Below, one piece after another: positions 24,297-31,810 of a DNA stretch of 56,075 nucleotides. The first letter of the stretch is position 1. Every line of letters starts with the position of its first letter. The notes under the pieces were generated by a model. That model did no database searches and had not been told where the DNA came from. It worked only from the letters and a program-made list of their open reading frames with translations. The position numbers and the translations under genes are program-made. This stretch comes from Bradyrhizobium sp. NAS80.1 (GTDB lineage: Bacteria > Pseudomonadota > Alphaproteobacteria > Rhizobiales > Xanthobacteraceae), in NCBI RefSeq assembly GCF_001908205.1, contig NZ_LGHL01000038.1:1-56075 (forward strand). The letters are read 5' to 3'.

Positions 24297-25091
24297 ATGC
24301 AGGTGACCGGCAAGGTTGTAGTCGTCACGGGCGGCGCAAATGGCATCGGCAAGGCGCTATGCGAGGCCTTTCACAAGGCCGGCGCGGCCAAGGTCGTCGT
24401 CGCGGACATGGATTCCGCCAATGCAAGGGCGGTCGCCGCCACGGTTGATGGCGCCGCCTTCAGATGCGACGTCGCGCAGGAAAAGGAGATCGCGCACGTC
24501 ATCGAGGAGACCGAGCGGCAGTTCGGCCCGATCGACCTGTTCTGTTCCAATGCCGGCATCGGTGGCGGCTTTGATCCCATGTCGGTCAATGCCGGCGGGG
24601 CGTCGGACGAGCCCTGGCAGCGGAGCTGGGCGATCCACGTCATGGCGCATGTCTATGCGGCGCGGCATCTCGTGCCACGCATGAAGGCGCGCGGCGGCGG
24701 GTATTTCCTCAACACGATCTCAGCCGCGGGCTTGCTGTCGCAGGTCGGCAGCCCCGCTTATTCCACGACCAAGCATGCCGCGGTGGGCTTTGCCGAAAAC
24801 CTCGCGATCTCGCACAAGGCCCACAACATCAAAGTCTCGATCCTCTGTCCGCAGGGCGTCGACACCAACATGCTGCGCTCGATTCCCAAGGGGCCGCAAT
24901 CCGGTGACGGCGATCTCACGCCGGAGCAGGTCGCGAAAGACGTTCTTGCCGGCCTCGAGCAGGAGACGTTCCTGATCCTGCCGCACCCCCAGGTGCTCGG
25001 CTACATGCGCAAGAAGACCGAGAACTACGACCGCTGGATCGGCGGCATGGCCAAGATCCAGGCCAAGATGCGGGACGAGTTTGGGAAGTGA
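24297..25091 (+). CDS. Short-chain dehydrogenase/reductase (SDR) family oxidoreductase
   Basis: A 264-residue classical SDR starting at ATG 24297, with GAGGAG seven bases upstream. The Rossmann motif TGGANGIG is at residues 11-18, the NAG stretch at SNAGIGGG (about 86), the catalytic Ser in NTISAAGLL (about 145), and YSTTK (about 158-162) supplies the Tyr and Lys. ADMDS after the second strand favours NAD over NADP. It follows the hemolysin III gene by 41 bases and could share its transcript. The alcohol or ketone substrate is not known. Confidence 0.92.
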   Translation: MQVTGKVVVVTGGANGIGKALCEAFHKAGAAKVVVADMDSANARAVAATVDGAAFRCDVAQEKEIAHVIEETERQFGPIDLFCSNAGIGGGFDPMSVNAGGASDEPWQRSWAIHVMAHVYAARHLVPRMKARGGGYFLNTISAAGLLSQVGSPAYSTTKHAAVGFAENLAISHKAHNIKVSILCPQGVDTNMLRSIPKGPQSGDGDLTPEQVAKDVLAGLEQETFLILPHPQVLGYMRKKTENYDRWIGGMAKIQAKMRDEFGK

Positions 25092-25099
25092 CCGTTAGG

Positions 25100-25179
25100 T
25101 CATCCCGGGGCGATGCGAAGCATCGAACCTGGGATCTCGAGATTCCGGGTTCAGTCCGACGGACTGCCCCGGAATGACG
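25100..25179. repeat. Short palindromic repeat (TCATCCCGGGGC...CCCCGGAATGAC)
   Basis: An imperfect inverted repeat of about 80 bases whose ends read GTCATCCCGGGGC and GCCCCGGAATGAC. With the following compound repeat it fills most of the 325-base gap after the SDR gene. Confidence 0.65.
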
Positions 25180-25249
25180 AGAGTGAGGCTCGTAGCCTGG
25201 ATTTCGTGTGCTCGATCCGGGATGCGCACTCTGGCGCTACAAATTCAGT

Positions 25250-25393
25250 GTCGTCCCGGGGCGCGCGCAGCGCGAGCCCGGGACCCATAGCCCAGGATGT
25301 GGTTTGGCGAAGACTCGTGGTTGGCAGCTTCGCGCCACACTGCTCCTTGGGGTTATGGCTCCCGGGCTCGCGCTGCGCGCGCCCCGGGACGAC
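25250..25393. repeat. Compound palindromic repeat (GTCGTCCCGGGGC...GCCCCGGGACGAC type)
   Basis: Third copy of the 9619-9772 family, again with an inner CGGGACCCATAGCCC and GGGTTATGGCTCCCGG pair. The centre (about 25290-25360) still resembles the centres of the other copies (GTTTGGCGAAGACTCGTGG). Confidence 0.75.
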
Positions 25394-25416
25394 ATTGGGG
25401 AGACGTCGTGCGTCGC

Positions 25417-27039
25417 CTAATGTTTCTGCCCGTACAGCACCGGCACGGCCGAATCCACGACCACCTCGACGAGGCTGGTGCCCGCGAACGCCATCCCGCG
25501 CTTGAGCGCGTCACCCAGCTCCGCCGCCTGGCTCACCCGCACCGCATGGCATCCCATGCCTTCGGCGAGCCTGACGAAGTCGATCCCGGGCAGCTCCAGC
25601 CCCGGCACGTTGCGCACCTGCATCACCTGGCTGAACGAGCGCATCGCGCCGTAGCCGGAATTGTTGATGACGACGATGGTGAGCGGCAGTTTTCGCTGCG
25701 CGGCGGTCCACAGGGCCTGGATCGAATACATCGCCGAGCCGTCGCCGATCAGGCAGACCGTCCGTTGCGTCGGCTTGCCCAGAGCCATGCCGACTGCTGC
25801 AGGCAGCGAGTAGCCGAGGCCGCCGCTTGCCATGGTGTAGAAACTGTCCTGACCGCGCATCGGCATGAATTTCTGCATCGCGGGCCGGTGCGAGGGCACT
25901 TCCTCGACCAGCGATGCGCCGTCAGGCATCGCCTGCGACAGCGAGTGCAGGAGGAATTCCACCGGCAGCGGGTGGGCGGCTTGCGGCGCCGGTGGCAGCG
26001 TACGGCCTTTTGGCGTGGCGCGTTTGCTCTCCGGCAAGAGGTCGAGCAGCAGGCTAAGCGCCGGCTTCATGGTGGCGATGATGCTGGTGCCGACCGGAGT
26101 GACCGCGGCCGCATCCGGATCGTCCGTGATCTGGAAGATGGTCGCGCCGCCGTCGAAGATGGCGGCGTGACCCTCGACATGGAAAGTGAACACCGGCGCG
26201 CCGATGACGACGACGAGATCGTGCTCGCGCAGCGCGTCGGACAATTGTGCCGGCGAGGCATGCAGGAAGCCGGCAAATTGCGGGTGACGCTCCGGGAATG
26301 AGCAGCGCGCCGAGAACGGGCTGACCCAGACGCTCGCCTTGGCCTTCTCGGCAACGCGCACCATCAGGTCGACCGCGCCGGCGCGGTCGACGCCGGGACC
26401 GACGACGAGGGCAGGGTGCTTGGCCGACCCGAGCGCTGCGACCACCGCCTTCATCGCGTCCGGCTCAGGTCCTATTTCGCGACTGACCTTGCGCGCTTCG
26501 ATCGGAGCGGTCGCATGCGCCCAGTCGTCGATCGGGATCGACACGAAAGTCGGCCCGCACGGCGGCTGCATCGCGGTGTAATAGGCCCGCGCGATCGCAG
26601 CCGGCACATCCTCGGGCCGCGCCGGCTCCACGCTGTATTTGACGTAAGGCCGCGGAAACTCGGAGGCGCGTTCCGCATAGAGGAACGCCTGCAACGGCAG
26701 GATCGAGCGCGCCTGCTGGCCCGCGGTGATCACGAGCGGTGTCTGGTTGCGATGCGCGGTGTAGATATTGCCGAGCGCGTTGCCGACGCCGGCCGCCGAA
26801 TGCAAATTGACGAAACCCGCATTGCGCGTCGCCTGGGCGTAGCCATCGGCCATGCCGACGGCGCTCGCTTCCTGGAGCGCCAGCACGTAGTCGATGTCGC
26901 CGGGCCAGTCGCTCAGGAACGGCAGCTCGGTCGATCCGGGATTGCCGAACACCTTGTCGATGCCGAAGGATCGGAGCAGGTCGAGGGTCGCCTGCTTGAC
27001 AGTGACGGATTTGCTGCCGGTCTTGCCGTTCTTTGCCAT
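25417..27039 (-). CDS. mdlC: Benzoylformate-decarboxylase-like thiamine diphosphate enzyme
   Basis: A 540-residue protein with the three-domain fold of the acetolactate-synthase superfamily. Its closest visible match is benzoylformate decarboxylase: GNPGSTELPF (Ser36), LALQEASAVGMADGYAQA (Glu57, which activates the cofactor) and VNLHSAAGVGNALG (His80) follow that enzyme position by position. The cofactor motif is GDGSAMYSIQALWTAAQ to INNSGYGAM near residue 430. It would decarboxylate a 2-oxo acid such as phenylglyoxylate. No mandelate dehydrogenase or benzaldehyde dehydrogenase is adjacent, so the physiological substrate is open and the symbol provisional. Confidence 0.82.
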   Translation of the reverse strand: MAKNGKTGSKSVTVKQATLDLLRSFGIDKVFGNPGSTELPFLSDWPGDIDYVLALQEASAVGMADGYAQATRNAGFVNLHSAAGVGNALGNIYTAHRNQTPLVITAGQQARSILPLQAFLYAERASEFPRPYVKYSVEPARPEDVPAAIARAYYTAMQPPCGPTFVSIPIDDWAHATAPIEARKVSREIGPEPDAMKAVVAALGSAKHPALVVGPGVDRAGAVDLMVRVAEKAKASVWVSPFSARCSFPERHPQFAGFLHASPAQLSDALREHDLVVVIGAPVFTFHVEGHAAIFDGGATIFQITDDPDAAAVTPVGTSIIATMKPALSLLLDLLPESKRATPKGRTLPPAPQAAHPLPVEFLLHSLSQAMPDGASLVEEVPSHRPAMQKFMPMRGQDSFYTMASGGLGYSLPAAVGMALGKPTQRTVCLIGDGSAMYSIQALWTAAQRKLPLTIVVINNSGYGAMRSFSQVMQVRNVPGLELPGIDFVRLAEGMGCHAVRVSQAAELGDALKRGMAFAGTSLVEVVVDSAVPVLYGQKH

Positions 27040-27060
27040 GGTTTCCGTCCCCTGTTAGTT

Positions 27061-27163
27061 CCTCATCCTGAGGAGCGCGGAACGCGCGTCTCGAAGGATG
27101 AAGGCCCGGTCTGTGGCCTCGCCCTTCGAGACGCGCGCGAAGGGCGCGCTCCTCAGGGTGAGG
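27061..27163. repeat. Compound inverted repeat (CCTCATCCTGAGGAGC...CTCCTCAGGGTGAGG type)
   Basis: A well-preserved copy of the 4601-4708 family. Its outer arms, CCTCATCCTGAGGAGCGCG and GCGCTCCTCAGGGTGAGG, are nearly perfect inverses, and the inner arms are GTCTCGAAGGATGAAGG and GCCCTTCGAGACGCGCG. Confidence 0.8.
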
Positions 27164-27220
27164 GTCTAAGTTCCTACATCGCAGCTACGCTCGCAATGAC
27201 GAGAAGGAAGCAGCGGCGGC

Positions 27221-28072
27221 TCACCACACCGCCGTGCCCTTCATCGTCGGCTGCCCTTCCGCGTTCGCGGTCCACAGCTCCATGCTGGCCTCGGTCTCGT
27301 TGGCGTTGATGGAGAATTCCGTGCCTTCGAACAGCGGCTGCAAGCCGCGATAGGTGAACTTCTTCGGGGGCTTGCCGCTACGCAATTTCGCGGCCATTTC
27401 AATGATGAACGCCGCCTGTAGTGGCCCGTGGAAGATCAGGCCCGGATAACCTTCGACCTTGGTCACGTAGTCGCGGTCGTAGTGGATGCGATGGCCGTTG
27501 AACGTCAGCGCCGAATAGCGGAACAGCAGGACCGGATCGGAGACATGGGTCTCGCGATGCTGCGCCTTCGGCGGCGGGGGCGGGGCCTTCGCCGTCGCAG
27601 GCGCGCTGCTCGTCATCTCGCGATAGACGATGTCCTGTCGCTCGCGAATGGCGACGCCGCGCGGCGAGGAGATGCTGTGCTCGACAGAAACGAAGCACAA
27701 TGTGCCGGTCGAGCCGGTCTTCACCTGAACATCGGCGATGCGCGAGGTTCGCGTCGATTCATCGCCGACGCGAAGCGGCTGAAAGAACTCGATCTCGCCG
27801 CCCGCCCACATCCGGCGCGGCAGCGGCACCGGCGGCAGGAAGCCGCCGCGGGTCGGATGGCCGTCAGGGCCGAGCATCGACATCGGAAACACCGGCTGTG
27901 CCAGGCACCAGTGCACCGTGAACGGCGCGGCATCGCCCGTTTTGGGTTCGCCGACCTCCTGGAACAGCGTCGCGCGCAGGCCCTTGACGAGCTGCGCGGT
28001 GACGATGTCGGTTGCCTCCTGGCTGCGGCCGATCCATTGCCTTAAGTGATCGATGTCGAGCTTCTCGGTCAT
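27221..28072 (-). CDS. MaoC/HTD2-type acyl-CoA hydratase (mesaconyl- or itaconyl-CoA hydratase-like)
   Basis: A 283-residue double hot-dog protein. The N-terminal half is a FAS1-like dehydratase domain; a Pro-rich linker near 160-170 leads to the MaoC half, where FNGHRIHYDRDYVTKVEGYPGLIFHGPL carries the catalytic Asp/His hydratase motif (about 195-220). This architecture is known from mesaconyl-C4-CoA and itaconyl-CoA hydratases. Its operon partners are a CaiB CoA-transferase (14 bases upstream) and an acyl-CoA dehydrogenase, so it probably hydrates an enoyl-CoA formed from an unsaturated or dicarboxylic acid. Confidence 0.85.
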   Translation of the reverse strand: MTEKLDIDHLRQWIGRSQEATDIVTAQLVKGLRATLFQEVGEPKTGDAAPFTVHWCLAQPVFPMSMLGPDGHPTRGGFLPPVPLPRRMWAGGEIEFFQPLRVGDESTRTSRIADVQVKTGSTGTLCFVSVEHSISSPRGVAIRERQDIVYREMTSSAPATAKAPPPPPKAQHRETHVSDPVLLFRYSALTFNGHRIHYDRDYVTKVEGYPGLIFHGPLQAAFIIEMAAKLRSGKPPKKFTYRGLQPLFEGTEFSINANETEASMELWTANAEGQPTMKGTAVW

Positions 28073-28086
28073 GACGCCTCGCTCTT

Positions 28087-29190
28087 TTATTTCCTGGATT
28101 GGGGACGTTCGCCGATGCCGGGCACCGCGCCGTAAGAGCGCGTCTCGCCGACGATGATCGGCGCCGGCGCGGGATAGCTGACGCGGCCGTTGGGCGTGTC
28201 GACCTCGATGCGGCGCAGATGCGGATGGTTGGTGAGGTCGGCCATGGTGTTGACCTCGGCAAACGCGATGTCTGCGTCCGACAGTCGCTTGAGCAACTCA
28301 TCGCGTGTCATCTTGCCGAAGGCATCGGCCACCGTCTTGTCGGTGAAGTCGCGGTTGCGGACGCGCTCGACCATGTTGGCGACGCGCGGATCGGCGGGCA
28401 GGTCGGGCTGATCAAGAACCTTCACGCAGAGCGCCTTCCACTCGCGCTCGCTCTGGATCGAGATCAGGATGTCCTTGCCGTCCTTCGAGGTGAACACGCC
28501 ATAGGGCGCGATCGAGGGATGACGGAGGCCCATGCGCTTCGGCGGATTGCCGGCTTCGGAGTTGAGCAGCGGCACGGTGCACCAGTCCGCCATCACGTCG
28601 AACATGGAGATGCGGATGTCGGCGCCGTTGCCGGTACGGCTCCGCGCGATCAGCGCCTCCAGGATCGCCGCATGCGCGGTCGCGCCGGTCGCGACGTCGA
28701 CGATGGACATGCCGACGCGCGAGGCGCCGTCGGGGTTGCCGGTGATCGAGGCCAGTCCGCTCTCGGCCTGGATCAAGAGATCATAGGCCTTGCGATGCGC
28801 GTAGGGACCCTCGTCGCCGTAGCCGGTGATCGTGCAGGAGATCAGCTTCGGATAGTCTTTCAAAAGCCGCTCGCGCGAGAAGCCGAGCTTGTCCATCGAG
28901 CCCGGCTTGAGGTTCTGGATCAGCACGTCAGCGCTCGCGATCAGCTTCTCGAGCTCGGCGCAGCCCTCCTTGGTGGCGAGATCGACCACGGCCGACTGCT
29001 TGCCGCGGTTGAGCCAGACGAAATAGCTGCTCTGCCCCTTTGCCGCCGCGTCATAGCCGCGGGCGAAATCGCCTTCGGGCCGTTCGATCTTGATCACCTC
29101 CGCGCCAGCATCCGCCAGGCGGGACGAGCAGAACGGCGCCGCGACCGCCTGCTCGACCGCAATCACCCTGATCCCGTCAAGTGCTCCCAT
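28087..29190 (-). CDS. CaiB/BaiF family CoA-transferase
   Basis: A 367-residue class III CoA-transferase. The opening GIRVIAVEQAVAAPFCSSRLADAGAEVIKIERPEGDFARGYD and the following SSYFVWLNRGKQSAVVDL match the family, and the catalytic Asp is expected in AYDLLIQAESGLASITG (about 137-153). It lies between the dehydrogenase gene (9 bases upstream) and the hydratase gene in one minus-strand operon. It would activate a free carboxylic acid to its CoA thioester, feeding the two neighbouring enzymes. Confidence 0.9.
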   Translation of the reverse strand: MGALDGIRVIAVEQAVAAPFCSSRLADAGAEVIKIERPEGDFARGYDAAAKGQSSYFVWLNRGKQSAVVDLATKEGCAELEKLIASADVLIQNLKPGSMDKLGFSRERLLKDYPKLISCTITGYGDEGPYAHRKAYDLLIQAESGLASITGNPDGASRVGMSIVDVATGATAHAAILEALIARSRTGNGADIRISMFDVMADWCTVPLLNSEAGNPPKRMGLRHPSIAPYGVFTSKDGKDILISIQSEREWKALCVKVLDQPDLPADPRVANMVERVRNRDFTDKTVADAFGKMTRDELLKRLSDADIAFAEVNTMADLTNHPHLRRIEVDTPNGRVSYPAPAPIIVGETRSYGAVPGIGERPQSRK

Positions 29191-29199
29191 GGCGCGACC

Positions 29200-30369
29200 T
29201 CAGTACGAGCGCGGCATGCCGAGCACATGCTCGGCGACGAAGGACAGCACGAGGTTGGTCGAGATCGGCGCCACCTGATACAGCCGCGTCTCGCGGAACT
29301 TGCGCTCGACGTCGTATTCCTCGGCGAAGCCGAAGCCGCCATGAGTCTGGATGCAGGCGTTGGCCGCCTCCCAGGAGGCATCCGCCGCCAGCATCTTGGC
29401 CATGTTCGCTTCCGCGCCGCAGTCGAGCCCGGCCTCGTATTTGCGAGTCGCCTCCTTCACCATCAGTTCGGCCGCGCGCATCGAGGCGTAAGCCTTGGCG
29501 ATCGGGAACTGGATGCCCTGGTTCTGACCGATCGGCCGGCCGAACACCGCGCGCTCCTTGGCGTAGTTCGTGGCCTTCGCGATGAACCACTTTGCATCGC
29601 CGATGCATTCGGCTGCGATCAGGATGCGCTCGGCATTCATGCCGGAGAGGATGTAGCGGAACCCCTTGCCTTCCTCGCCGATCAAATTCTCGGCCGGCAC
29701 CTTCATGTCGGTAAAGAACACTTCGGTGGTCGCGTGGTTCATCATGGTGCGAATCGGGCGGATCTCCAGGCCCTTGCCCTTCGCCTCCCGCATGTCGACG
29801 ATGAACACGGAGAGCCCGTCGGTGCGCTTCTTGACCTGCTCCTTCGGTGTGGTGCGCGCCAGCAGGACCATCAGGTCGGAATGCTCGGCGCGGCTGGTCC
29901 AGATCTTCTGGCCGTTGACGATGTAGCTGTCGTTGCCTTCCTTGCGGGCAAAGGTCTTTAGCGAGGAGGTGTCGGTGCCGCTGGTCGGCTCGGTGACACC
30001 GAAAGCCTGGAGCCGCAATTCACCGCTCGCGATCTTCGGCAGGTACTTTGCTTTCTGCTCGGCGCTGCCGTGCCGCAGCACCGTCCCCATCGTGTACATC
30101 TGGGCATGGCAGCCGCCACCGTTGCAGCCCGCGCGCTGGATCTCTTCGAGGATGGCTGCCGCAGCGGAGAGCTTCAGGCCGGCGCCGCCATATTCCTCGG
30201 GGATCAGCACCGAAAGATAACCCGCCTGCGTCAGCGCATCGACGAAGGCCTTGGGATAGGCCATCTCGCGATCGAGCTTGCGCCAGTATTCGCCGGGAAA
30301 CTGCGCGCACAACTTTGCAACGGCTTCGCGGATGTCGGCGTGATCTTCGGTGTGGTGTTCTTGACTCAT
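29200..30369 (-). CDS. Acyl-CoA dehydrogenase family protein
   Basis: A 389-residue dehydrogenase of full length. Recognisable parts are the FAD/substrate-loop segment AFGVTEPTSGTDTSSLKTFA (about 130-150), NGQKIWTSRAEHSDLMVLLA, and the C-terminal CIQTHGGFGFAEEYDVERKFRETRL, with the Glu pair at the usual catalytic-base region. First gene of a three-gene operon with a CoA-transferase and a MaoC hydratase. It is divergent from a LysR-type regulator that probably controls the operon. Confidence 0.92.
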   Translation of the reverse strand: MSQEHHTEDHADIREAVAKLCAQFPGEYWRKLDREMAYPKAFVDALTQAGYLSVLIPEEYGGAGLKLSAAAAILEEIQRAGCNGGGCHAQMYTMGTVLRHGSAEQKAKYLPKIASGELRLQAFGVTEPTSGTDTSSLKTFARKEGNDSYIVNGQKIWTSRAEHSDLMVLLARTTPKEQVKKRTDGLSVFIVDMREAKGKGLEIRPIRTMMNHATTEVFFTDMKVPAENLIGEEGKGFRYILSGMNAERILIAAECIGDAKWFIAKATNYAKERAVFGRPIGQNQGIQFPIAKAYASMRAAELMVKEATRKYEAGLDCGAEANMAKMLAADASWEAANACIQTHGGFGFAEEYDVERKFRETRLYQVAPISTNLVLSFVAEHVLGMPRSY

Positions 30370-30419
30370 CGCGTTTCCCGTTGATAGCGGCAGTTAAGAT
30401 AACGCCGGCCAATCCCCCC

Positions 30420-30439
30420 GGCGTTGTGAAAACAACGCC
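30420..30439. promoter_or_regulatory. Perfect inverted repeat, candidate LysR operator
   Basis: GGCGTTGT-GAAA-ACAACGCC: eight-base arms with a four-base spacer, in the 126-base gap between the divergent dehydrogenase operon and the LysR gene. The location fits an operator shared by both; the spacing is not the classic T-N11-A, so the assignment is tentative. Confidence 0.55.
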
Positions 30440-30495
30440 AGCCCCCTATGCTCATTTGCTATAGCGTATGGAGTAGCCTTCCAGGATTGGCAAGC

Positions 30496-31416
30496 GTGGA
30501 TTTCCGACAGCTCAGGACCTTCAGTTGCGTGGCGGAGCTCGGCAGCCTCTCCAAGGCCTCCGACACGTTGCGCGTGGCGCAGCCGGCGCTCAGCCGCCAG
30601 ATCAAGCTTCTGGAACATGAGCTGCGCACGGAGCTGTTCACCCGCAACGGCCGCGGCATGGTGCTGACGGAGGCCGGCCGTCTCCTGCTGGCGCGCACCT
30701 CCGGCATCGTGCGGCAGGTCGACCAGATCCGCGACGATATCCAGTCGGCCAAGGGGCCGCCGTCCGGCCAGGTCGTGCTCGGCCTGGTTCCGACCGTGAG
30801 CTGTGTGCTCTCCGCGCGCTTTGCGCGGCGCTGCGTCGAAAAGTTTCCGGGCATCTCGCTGCGCATCGTCGAGAGCTATAGCGGCCATCTCGTCGAGTGG
30901 CTGCACCGTGGCGAGATGGACCTCGCCATCCTCTATGGGCGCTCGGCCGATTTGCATCTCCACGTACAGAGCCTCGGCCGTGACAACATCGTCGCGGTGG
31001 GCCCGCGCGGCTGCGGGCTGGCGCGCAAGAAGAACGTCGACATCGGCTGGCTGCTGCGGCAGCGGCTGGTGCTGCCCAGTCATTCGCACGGTCTCCGTGC
31101 GCTGATCGAGCACGCGGCCGCCCAACGTAAGATCAAGCTCAACGTCCAGCTCGAGGCGGATTCGTTTCGCGTGCTGACGAGCCTGGTCGAGGAGGGGCTC
31201 GGTTTTGCGCTGCTGCCGCCATCGTCGGTCCACGGCGAGGTCGCCGAGGGGCGGCTGGAAACCACGGCTGTTTCGAAGCCGATGACGCGCGAGCTCATTT
31301 TCGCTTCTCCGATCGACCGTCCGGCCTCGACGGCTTCGCTCGCCGTCACGGCGCTCCTGCGCGACGAGGTCGCGGCCTGCCGCAAGGACGGCCTGTGGGA
31401 CATCAGGCTTGCCTGA
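30496..31416 (+). CDS. LysR-family transcriptional regulator
   Basis: 306 residues from a GTG at 30496 (read as MDFRQLRTF), with AGGA about nine bases upstream; the frame is open back to 30448 but the extra residues lack family character. The N-terminal winged helix contains ELGSLSKASDTLRVAQPALSRQIKLLEHEL. The effector-binding domain begins near residue 90 (GQVVLGLVPTVSCVL). Divergent from the CoA-transferase/hydratase/dehydrogenase operon, which it most likely regulates. The inducer is presumably the acid degraded by that operon or its CoA ester. Confidence 0.93.
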   Translation: MDFRQLRTFSCVAELGSLSKASDTLRVAQPALSRQIKLLEHELRTELFTRNGRGMVLTEAGRLLLARTSGIVRQVDQIRDDIQSAKGPPSGQVVLGLVPTVSCVLSARFARRCVEKFPGISLRIVESYSGHLVEWLHRGEMDLAILYGRSADLHLHVQSLGRDNIVAVGPRGCGLARKKNVDIGWLLRQRLVLPSHSHGLRALIEHAAAQRKIKLNVQLEADSFRVLTSLVEEGLGFALLPPSSVHGEVAEGRLETTAVSKPMTRELIFASPIDRPASTASLAVTALLRDEVAACRKDGLWDIRLA

Positions 31417-31433
31417 CGGCCGACGCCTTCTTC

Positions 31434-31569
31434 GCCTCGCCCCGCTTGCGGGGAGAGGCCGACGCGCGAAGCGCGGCGGGTGAGGGGGAGTCTCCGCGAG
31501 TCGGCTATCATCGTTCCCGCGGAGGCTCCCCCCTTACCCCAACCCTCTCCCCGCAAGCGGGGCGAGGGA
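31434..31569. repeat. Compound inverted repeat (CCTCGCCCCGC...GCGGGGCGAGGGA type)
   Basis: A copy of the 20741-20880 family, bounded by CGCCTCGCCCCGCTTGCGGG and CCCGCAAGCGGGGCGAGGGA. The arm pair GGGTGAGGGGGAGTCTCCGC and GCGGAGGCTCCCCCCTTACC is inside. Confidence 0.75.
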
Positions 31570-31677
31570 GCACACCGACGCCTCGGCTGCGGTTTAGGAC
31601 ACAAGCACGCGGTCGGCCCTTCGCATCCTTTGCGACCTGTCATGCCGGATTTTTATAGCTGGGCTTCGGCGTCCGAT

Positions 31678-31781
31678 CCTCATCCTGAGGAGCGCGCTCT
31701 TGCGCGCGTCTCGAAGGATGAAGGCCCGGCCGGTGGCCTCGCCCTTCGAGACGCCTGCTGCGCAGGCTCCTCAGGGTGAGG
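31678..31781. repeat. Compound inverted repeat (CCTCATCCTGAGGAGC...CTCCTCAGGGTGAGG type)
   Basis: A copy of the 4601-4708 family lying about 110 bases after the repeat at 31434. Together they account for most of the 394-base region between the LysR gene and the first P450 gene, which are convergent. Confidence 0.8.
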
Positions 31782-31810
31782 GGAAGCGTTGAGCGAGTCG
31801 CTCCTGGGAC

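Noticed and set aside
28099..29961. A 620-codon open frame on the plus strand
   Set aside because: Opposite the CoA-transferase and acyl-CoA dehydrogenase genes, composition typical of an antisense shadow, no recognisable motif.
30420..30439. A classic T-N11-A LysR box
   Set aside because: The palindrome is perfect but its spacing gives T-N10-A; it is kept only as a candidate operator.
31434..31781. CRISPR-like or insertion-sequence remnants in the repeat-rich gaps
   Set aside because: Units are nested palindromes without regular spacers, transposase frames or target duplications; they fit intergenic palindromic repeats.
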